NCBI GenBank assembly: GCA_037445635.1 | Contig: JBBIKC010000051.1 | Span: 1 to 18,165 of the forward strand | DNA from: JBFMCC01 sp037445635 | Lineage (GTDB): Bacteria > Chloroflexota > Anaerolineae > Anaerolineales > Villigracilaceae | Length of the DNA: 18,165 nucleotides | Direction: 5' to 3' | Part shown: positions 14,149 to 18,165 of the stretch, piece by piece | Layout: each line of letters opens with the position of its first letter | Numbering within the stretch: position 1 is the stretch's first letter | The notes under the pieces: model-generated | Told to the model about the DNA's origin: nothing | Seen by the model: the letters and a program-made list of their open reading frames with translations, nothing else | Databases searched by the model: none | Made by a program: the position numbers and the translations under genes

Positions 14149-14186
14149 AAAAAGGACTCTCAGGCTTGAAACCTTGAGAGTCCTTT
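14149..14186 (-). terminator. Rho-independent terminator after the molybdenum oxidoreductase
   Basis: Inverted arms 14151-14162 (AAAGGACTCTCA) and 14175-14186 are perfect over 12 bp with a 12-nt loop that holds a further GG/CC pairing. Read on the - strand the stem ends in five T residues (14149-14153 complement). It lies 29 nt after the oxidoreductase stop and 50 nt before the thrC start. Confidence 0.92.
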
Positions 14187-14214
14187 CTCATCATTCATCC
14201 TTCTACATTCATCC

Positions 14215-17097
14215 TTACCATTCTTCCCTCTCCCAAATCTCCCGCGCAATGGACTCCTGATCCACGGGTGTTCGATCCACCCGCACGCCCACGGCATTGT
14301 AGATGGCGTTGGTGATGGCGGGGGTGGTGGGGATGCTGCAAATTTCTCCCACGCCCTTTGCGCCGTAGGGACCTTCCGCCGTGGGATGCTCGACAATGAT
14401 GGAGGTAATCTCCGGGGTGAGCATAATGCCGGGGATGCGGTAGCGTGCCAGACGGTCCGTGATGACGCGGCCCTCTTCGACGATGAACTCTTCGGTCAGA
14501 GCGTGTCCCAGTCCCATCATCACGCCGCCTTCCACCTGTCCCTGCAAGCCCAGCGGGTTGACCGCCATGCCCACGTCGTTGGCGGAGATGACGCGCAGCA
14601 CGCGCACCTCCCCCGTCCGTGTGTTCACTTCCACTTCCGCCGCCTGCACGCCGAAGGAAAAAGCGAAGTGCATGTCGCCGCCCGTGCCGAGCGGCTGGGT
14701 CTTCGGCGCTTCGTATTCATAGCGGACACGCGGCTGACGGCCGAGGGCGGTCATTTCCTGATACACATCGGCATACGTGAGCGAATGTCCGTTGACGCGG
14801 ATGCGCCCGTTCTCAAAGCGGATTTGCTGCGGGCGCACGTCGTACTTTTCGGCAAGCACCGCAGAAATTTCATCGCGCAAAGTCTTCGCGGCGTAGCGCG
14901 AGGCGTTGCCCGTCACATAGGTCTGACGGGAAGCGGTGGTGGGACCGCCGTTGGGAGCGAGGTCGGTATCCATCACCAGCACGCGCACCTGCTCCGGCGG
15001 CACAGCCATTTCCTCCGCCACCACCAGCCGCATCACAGTGACCAGCCCCTGCCCCATCTCGGCGGAGGAACTGCGGACTTCGAATGTGCCATCGGCGTAG
15101 AGCTCCACATCGGCGCCTGCCTTATCGGGCGCGCCGCCGCCAAGCCCGGTGTTCTTGTACGCCGCGGCAAAGCCCCAGGCGCGCACCCTCATCCCCTGGG
15201 AGTCCCCCTCTCCCTTTGGGAGAGGGGATAGGGGTGAGGGAACAACGCGCGGCTTGAACAACTCCTCCCGCGGCAAACCTGACACCTGACACATGGCGTT
15301 TGCCACCCTATCAATGCACTCCATCAGCCCCACCGACTCGCGCAAGACCTGCCCCGTGTTGGTGATGCTGCCCACCTTCAAGGCATTGAGGCGGCGCAGT
15401 TCGATGGGGTCCAGGCTCAACTTCTCGGCCAGCATGTCCATCATGGATTCAATCGCAAACGCCGACTGCGTCACGCCAAAGCCGCGAAAGGCGCCCGCCG
15501 GCGGGTTGTTGGTGTACATGGCGTAACAATCCGCCCGCACATGCGGGATGTCGTACGGTCCCGCCGAGTGCGTGGTAGCACGGGTCATCACCTTTTCACC
15601 GAGCGAGGCATAGGCGCCGGTATCGCCGTAGAGTTCGGTCTCACAGGCTACCAACCGCCCGTCCCGCTTTGCGCCGATTTTGACGCGGATCTGCGTGGCA
15701 TGCCGCTTGGGGTGTACCAGCAGGCTTTCGTGACGGTCGAAGAGCAATTTCACGGGGCGTCCGGTTGCGTGCGCCAGCAGCGCCGCATGGATCTGCCCCA
15801 TGATGTCTTCCTTGCCGCCGAAGCCGCCGCCCATCAACTGCCCCATAATGCGCACCCGTTCCTGTTCCCAGCCCAGCGCCCGCGCTACCTGCTCGCGGTC
15901 CTGATAGGGAATTTGCGTACCGCAATAGACCTCCATCCGCCCGTCGGGAGTCGGCACGGCAATGCTGCACTCCGGTTCCATAAAGGCGTGGTCGGTGGTC
16001 TGCGTGTGGAAGGTATGCTCCAGGATCACATCCGCCTCGGCAAACCCCTGCTCCACATCGCCCTTGCGTACCTTGATGTGCTTGAGCAGATTTCCCTTTT
16101 CGTGGATTTGCGGGACTCCCTCCTGACGCGCCTGCACGGGATTGGTAATCACTGGCTGCGGATCGAACTCCGCTTCAATCAGACCCGCAGCCTGGTCGGC
16201 GATCTCCTGGCTTTCTGCGGCCACGACAGCGATTGCATCCCCCACATAGCGGACGCGTTCCCCCACGCCCACCATCACGGGCCAGTCATAGATAACCAGT
16301 CCGTGAGTCTTTTCGCCGGGAATGTCTTCGGCGGTCAACACCGCTGCCACGCCGGGCAGCGCTTTTGCCTTCGAAACATCGAGTTTCCTCAGGAAGCCAT
16401 GCGGAATCATCGCCCGCCGCACCCTGGCATACAACATCCCTTCAAAGACCAGGTCATCGGTGAAAATGGCTTTGCCGGTCACCTTGTCGGCCGCATCGTG
16501 ACGAGTGTGCGTATGTCCCACCGCGCGGTGAGCATGGATCGAAGCGGGGATGTGCGGCTTCTTCACGGGGGCGCCCGTCCGCAGGGACTCGGCTGCGGCG
16601 AGGATGGCATTCTCTATGGCAGGGTAGCCTCCGCAGCGGCAGAGCGTATCCTTGAGTGCAAAGCGAATCTCCTCCCGTGTGGGGGTTGGGTTGCGTTCGA
16701 GCAGGGCGTAGGCGGTCATAATCTGCCCGGGGATGCAGAACCCGCACTGCACCGCGCCATGCTCGATAAAGGCTTCCTGCAAAGGATGAAGCCCCCCCTC
16801 GGCGCTTCGCGCCACTCCCTCCAAGTTCTCCGAATTTTGGGGGAGACGCAGGGGGGTCGCAAGCCCTTCAATTGTCACCACCGTCTTCCCATCCGCCCGC
16901 GCGGCGGGATAAATGCACGAGACCACCGGCTCGCCGTCCACCAGAACGGTACACGCGCCGCACTCCGCTTCTTCACAGCCGATCTTCGTCCCTGTCAGGC
17001 GCAGGCGTTCGCGCAGGAGAGTGGATAAAGTCTCGCCGGGGATGGCGTCGAGGGTGTAGGAGATTCCGTTTACGGTAAGGGTAATTTGGCTTGTCAT
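14215..17097 (-). CDS. Fused 2Fe-2S / molybdopterin oxidoreductase (xanthine dehydrogenase family)
   Basis: A 960-residue molybdenum hydroxylase in one chain. The plant-type 2Fe-2S cluster uses C41, C46, C49 and C61; the helical second cluster uses C118, C121, C153 and C155. The molybdopterin part starts near residue 192 (RAVGHTHTRHDAADKVTGKA) with GQLMGGGFGGKED, AGAFRGFGVTQ and GPYGAKGVGE; the final E918 is at the catalytic glutamate position. There is no FAD domain, an arrangement like Desulfovibrio aldehyde oxidoreductase (907 residues). Two inserted repeats (residues about 80-102 and 619-637) account for much of the extra length. Substrate unknown: aldehyde, purine or N-heterocycle are all possible. 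ATG 17097 follows GAGGAAA; a start 33 nt earlier is in the repeat-bearing leader and rejected. No FAD subunit or cofactor-insertion gene is nearby. Confidence 0.93.
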   Translation of the reverse strand: MTSQITLTVNGISYTLDAIPGETLSTLLRERLRLTGTKIGCEEAECGACTVLVDGEPVVSCIYPAARADGKTVVTIEGLATPLRLPQNSENLEGVARSAEGGLHPLQEAFIEHGAVQCGFCIPGQIMTAYALLERNPTPTREEIRFALKDTLCRCGGYPAIENAILAAAESLRTGAPVKKPHIPASIHAHRAVGHTHTRHDAADKVTGKAIFTDDLVFEGMLYARVRRAMIPHGFLRKLDVSKAKALPGVAAVLTAEDIPGEKTHGLVIYDWPVMVGVGERVRYVGDAIAVVAAESQEIADQAAGLIEAEFDPQPVITNPVQARQEGVPQIHEKGNLLKHIKVRKGDVEQGFAEADVILEHTFHTQTTDHAFMEPECSIAVPTPDGRMEVYCGTQIPYQDREQVARALGWEQERVRIMGQLMGGGFGGKEDIMGQIHAALLAHATGRPVKLLFDRHESLLVHPKRHATQIRVKIGAKRDGRLVACETELYGDTGAYASLGEKVMTRATTHSAGPYDIPHVRADCYAMYTNNPPAGAFRGFGVTQSAFAIESMMDMLAEKLSLDPIELRRLNALKVGSITNTGQVLRESVGLMECIDRVANAMCQVSGLPREELFKPRVVPSPLSPLPKGEGDSQGMRVRAWGFAAAYKNTGLGGGAPDKAGADVELYADGTFEVRSSSAEMGQGLVTVMRLVVAEEMAVPPEQVRVLVMDTDLAPNGGPTTASRQTYVTGNASRYAAKTLRDEISAVLAEKYDVRPQQIRFENGRIRVNGHSLTYADVYQEMTALGRQPRVRYEYEAPKTQPLGTGGDMHFAFSFGVQAAEVEVNTRTGEVRVLRVISANDVGMAVNPLGLQGQVEGGVMMGLGHALTEEFIVEEGRVITDRLARYRIPGIMLTPEITSIIVEHPTAEGPYGAKGVGEICSIPTTPAITNAIYNAVGVRVDRTPVDQESIAREIWEREEW
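15186..15240. repeat. In-frame palindromic element, copy 3 (Mo oxidoreductase)
   Basis: This is the most complete copy. Outer inverted repeats CCCTCATCCCCT (15186-15197) and AGGGGTGAGGG (15230-15240) differ by one bulged T. The inner stem CCCCTCTCCC-ttt-GGGAGAGGGG (15205-15227) is perfect over 10 bp. It is read on the - strand as PSPLSPLPKGEGDSQGMRV, just before AWGFAAAYKNTGLGGG, opposite in sense to the photolyase copies. Confidence 0.92.
16790..16858. repeat. Second-type in-frame insert in the 2Fe-2S domain
   Basis: Outer C-rich and G-rich tracts (16792-16797 CCCCCC and 16851-16856 GGGGGG) are complementary. Inside are GGCGC-ttc-GCGCC (16801-16813) and an imperfect CTCCCTCCAA / TTTTGGGGGAG pair. 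On the - strand it encodes TPLRLPQNSENLEGVARSAE between TIEGLA and LHPLQEAF, segments that are nearly adjacent in homologues. It is unrelated in sequence to copies 1-3. Confidence 0.75.
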
Positions 17098-17118
17098 TGG
17101 TTTCCTCAAAATTTTGAA

Positions 17119-17142
17119 CCACGGAGACACTGAGACGCGGAG
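17119..17142. repeat. CCACGGAG-type repeat fragment
   Basis: CCACGGAGACACTGAGACGCGGAG resembles the arms of the 3312-3369 repeat. It lies in the leader of the molybdenum oxidoreductase, between that gene and the truncated small ORF. Confidence 0.5.
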
Positions 17143-17163
17143 TTTTTTCTGTTCCGCCCTCTC

Positions 17164-17253
17164 CTACGCAGCCTCGAGCGTTTCGCTAAATAACGTCACT
17201 ACCAAATGCCGGCGGTAGTCCGTGCTGGCGCGGCAGAAAAGAAAAAATCGCAT
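17164..17253 (-). pseudogene. Truncated copy of the vapC-associated small ORF
   Basis: A 29-codon frame starts at ATG 17253 directly after the vapC stop (TGAATG). It contains STDYRRHLVVTLFSETLEAA and ends at TAG. The DNA aligns without gaps to the small ORF at 17951-18088, and the alignment continues past the stop: TAG stands where the other copy has TGG (Trp), then ERAEQ/GRAEQ is kept. I count about 51 of 75 aligned bases identical, with differences 6, 6 and 12 at codon positions 1, 2 and 3. That bias suggests both descend from a translated sequence and this copy has been cut by a nonsense change. Function unknown. Confidence 0.6.
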
Positions 17254-17673
17254 TCATTCAACAGGTATCTCAATCAGTTCCACAAGTTTTGAACCCCTTT
17301 CGCGTTGGTCAACGTCAAAAGTGACAAGGGGAATTTTCAGCGTGGATGCAACGGCCACATAAACAGAATCCGCGCCGCGCAGACCAAAGTTTGCGGCAAT
17401 ACGTGAGGCGTTATCCATCAGGGTCTTGTCCATTTCCACAATGCGGACATCGGGGAGGTTTTCGATTCGTTCGATGGCGCTCAGTCCTAGTTCAGGTTTT
17501 CCTGTGACCCTGCTGATGACTCCGCCAACCTCTGCCAGCAAAAGCGACGGAGAAACAAACATCGCATCGTGCTCCCGTTGGGAATTCATCCAGTTTTTCA
17601 CAGGGAGATGAAACTCGTCACTCTCAACGAGACGCGAAACCCAAACACTGGCATCCAGAACGACAAACATCAT
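17254..17673 (-). CDS. vapC: VapC-like PIN-domain toxin
   Basis: A 139-residue PIN-domain ribonuclease, toxin of a type II pair. Acidic metal-site residues are visible at D7 (VLDASVW), E48 (LLLAEVGG), D102 (RGADSVYVA) and D120 (TFDVDQRER). The family cuts specific RNAs, often tRNA or rRNA, when freed from antitoxin; the target here is unknown. The ATG overlaps the antitoxin stop by 4 nt (ATGA), typical coupling. Two ATG codons stand in tandem at 17673 and 17670; the first is used because of the overlap. A truncated small ORF starts at the base after its stop. Confidence 0.92.
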   Translation of the reverse strand: MMFVVLDASVWVSRLVESDEFHLPVKNWMNSQREHDAMFVSPSLLLAEVGGVISRVTGKPELGLSAIERIENLPDVRIVEMDKTLMDNASRIAANFGLRGADSVYVAVASTLKIPLVTFDVDQRERGSKLVELIEIPVE

Positions 17674-17921
17674 CTGCGCCCTTCTGAAACAGCCTTCGCC
17701 GCAGTAAGGCCTTTTTTCCAGTTCGCGCTGATTTCGGCTGCAAGGCTATCCAGTTGAGTCCACGCGCGTGCTGCGGTTTTTGATTTTTGCCTGTTTACAG
17801 GTACCAGTAAAGCAACGACCTGTCCATGATAGGTGACCTGAATTTCACTCCCCGTTTCACGTACCATACGGATCAGTTCACTGGCTTGTTGTTTCAATTC
17901 TCGAATCCCTACGGTTACCAT
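17670..17921 (-). CDS. vapB: Phd/YefM-type antitoxin
   Basis: An 83-residue antitoxin. VGIRELKQQASELIRMVRETGSEIQVTYHGQVVALLVPV (residues 4-42) is the Phd/YefM fold that binds the operator. The C-terminal half (AWTQLDSLAAEISANWKKGLTAAKAVSEGRR) is a helical, toxin-wrapping tail. The start at 17921 is chosen because GGAGG lies at the right spacing just upstream and the fold begins at once; a longer frame from 18038 has no such support and would cover the neighbouring small ORF. A palindrome upstream is the likely autoregulatory operator. Confidence 0.9.
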   Translation of the reverse strand: MVTVGIRELKQQASELIRMVRETGSEIQVTYHGQVVALLVPVNRQKSKTAARAWTQLDSLAAEISANWKKGLTAAKAVSEGRR

Positions 17922-17943
17922 ATCATCCTCCAATATGACCACA

Positions 17944-17957
17944 AATGTAGTTACATT
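17944..17957 (-). promoter_or_regulatory. Palindromic operator candidate of vapBC
   Basis: AATGTA-gt-TACATT is a perfect 6-bp inverted repeat, 22 nt upstream of the antitoxin start. On the - strand TACAAT (17955-17960) overlaps it and could be a -10 box; no convincing -35 is seen. Phd-type antitoxins bind such palindromes. The stop codon of the small ORF (17951-17953) lies within it. Confidence 0.55.
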
Positions 17958-18088
17958 GTACCGTGCCCTTCCGATTGTTCCGCTCTCCCCCACGCCCTCT
18001 CCAGCGTCTCTCGAAACAACGCGCCCACGATACGCCAAGGGTATTCCGCGCTGGGGCGGCGGGTCTTACCAAACCACTTCAACATCAT
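17951..18088 (-). CDS. Small ORF between vapC and vapB, conserved with the copy at 17164
   Basis: A 45-residue frame from tandem ATGs at 18088/18085, overlapping the end of the partial vapC by 23 nt and ending in the vapBC operator. The peptide begins MMLKWFGKTRRPSAEYPW and continues RIVGALFRETLERAWGRAEQ, a basic start followed by an amphipathic helix. I do not recognise the family. It is supported mainly by the degenerate copy downstream of the other vapC, whose differences favour third codon positions. No strong ribosome site is seen, so it would rely on coupling to vapC. A longer in-frame start at 18148 would lie deeper in vapC and is less likely. Confidence 0.5.
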   Translation of the reverse strand: MMLKWFGKTRRPSAEYPWRIVGALFRETLERAWGRAEQSEGHGTM

Positions 18089-18164
18089 ATTTTCGAATAT
18101 CCGCGTCAATGGATAAAAGCGGAAGCGACTCGATTTGACTTTGTGCAATCAGCAATCTATCGAA
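18066..18164 (-). CDS. Second VapC-like PIN-domain toxin (3' end only)
   Basis: The window edge cuts this gene; 32 C-terminal residues and the TAA stop (18066-18068) are visible. FDRLLIAQSQIESLPLLSID, then a tail ending KYDVEVVW, is the classic ending of Phd-paired VapC toxins: the D of FDRLLIAQ is the third acidic site and the D of SID the fourth. It differs clearly in sequence from the vapC at 17254-17673, so the two are not recent duplicates. Its antitoxin should lie beyond the right edge. The small ORF at 17951-18088 overlaps its end. Confidence 0.85.
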   Translation of the reverse strand, partial: FDRLLIAQSQIESLPLLSIDADIRKYDVEVVW

Positions 18165-18165
18165 C

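Noticed and set aside
15541..17028. 495-codon open frame on the + strand opposite the Mo oxidoreductase
   Set aside because: It is the antisense shadow of a gene with full family motifs; its translation is rich in His, Arg and Gly with no domain, as expected in GC-rich DNA.
17803..17822. TTTACAGGTACC in the antitoxin gene as another copy of the octamer array
   Set aside because: Only one unit-like match, encoding conserved Phd-fold residues; likely chance.
17670..18038. Longer antitoxin starting at 18038
   Set aside because: The extra 39 residues would cover the small ORF and operator and lack a ribosome site, whereas GGAGG precedes 17921.
17149..18062. Repeated modules after vapC considered as integron attC sites
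   Set aside because: I could not find the conserved GTTRRRY core or a consistent paired stem in both copies; coding-type divergence fits better.

Overview
The window is GC-rich bacterial chromosome, read by eye at roughly 60% G+C. The gene mix fits a Chloroflexota bacterium, possibly Anaerolineae-like: DUF1475, DUF3159 and DUF4345 membrane proteins, a cobalamin-type MerR regulator, a fused CrtYcd-type lycopene cyclase, a PPOX/F420-type protein and a fused 2Fe-2S/molybdopterin oxidoreductase. It is also dense in small palindromic and tandem repeats, some inside genes. This placement is inference from gene content only. I saw no rRNA, tRNA, CRISPR array or transposase gene.

From base 1 to 11788 everything reads on the + strand. 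Possible tail of an upstream gene; CarH/LitR-like MerR-B12 regulator; DegV fatty-acid-binding protein; DUF1295 reductase-like membrane protein; repeat-filled gap; small membrane proteins DUF4345, DUF1475 and DUF3159 with a MITE-like palindrome between the first two; hairpin pair; MFS exporter; unknown protein; class I CPD photolyase; alpha/beta hydrolase; cytochrome P450; two-half lycopene cyclase; PPOX-family protein. From the MFS gene to the PPOX gene, spacing is very short or overlapping (ATGA-type overlaps, 1-65 nt gaps), so this looks like one transcription unit. A B12-type photoreceptor regulator upstream of photolyase, P450 and carotenoid cyclase genes resembles the light-induced carotenoid/photolyase regulons known in Thermus and Myxococcus. 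crtB and crtI are not in the window.

From 11798 to the right edge everything reads on the - strand. Family 2 glycosyltransferase, threonine synthase, a clear intrinsic terminator, a 960-residue 2Fe-2S plus molybdopterin oxidoreductase, then a toxin-antitoxin region: a full vapBC pair and the 3' end of a second vapC at the right edge. Each vapC is followed by a copy of the same short coding module (45 codons intact; 29 codons cut by a stop). This duplicated vapC-plus-small-ORF layout is the most novel-looking part of the window.

The second unusual theme is repeats that live inside proteins. A GGGAGAGGGG-stem palindrome lies in frame twice in the photolyase and once, in the opposite sense, in the molybdenum enzyme. 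A different GC-rich insert interrupts the 2Fe-2S domain. Tandem 7-8 bp repeats, each locus with its own unit, mark every junction from photolyase to cyclase and also occur inside the photolyase and P450 genes. The longest stretch without a gene is 3137-3418 (282 nt), which holds palindromic repeats.
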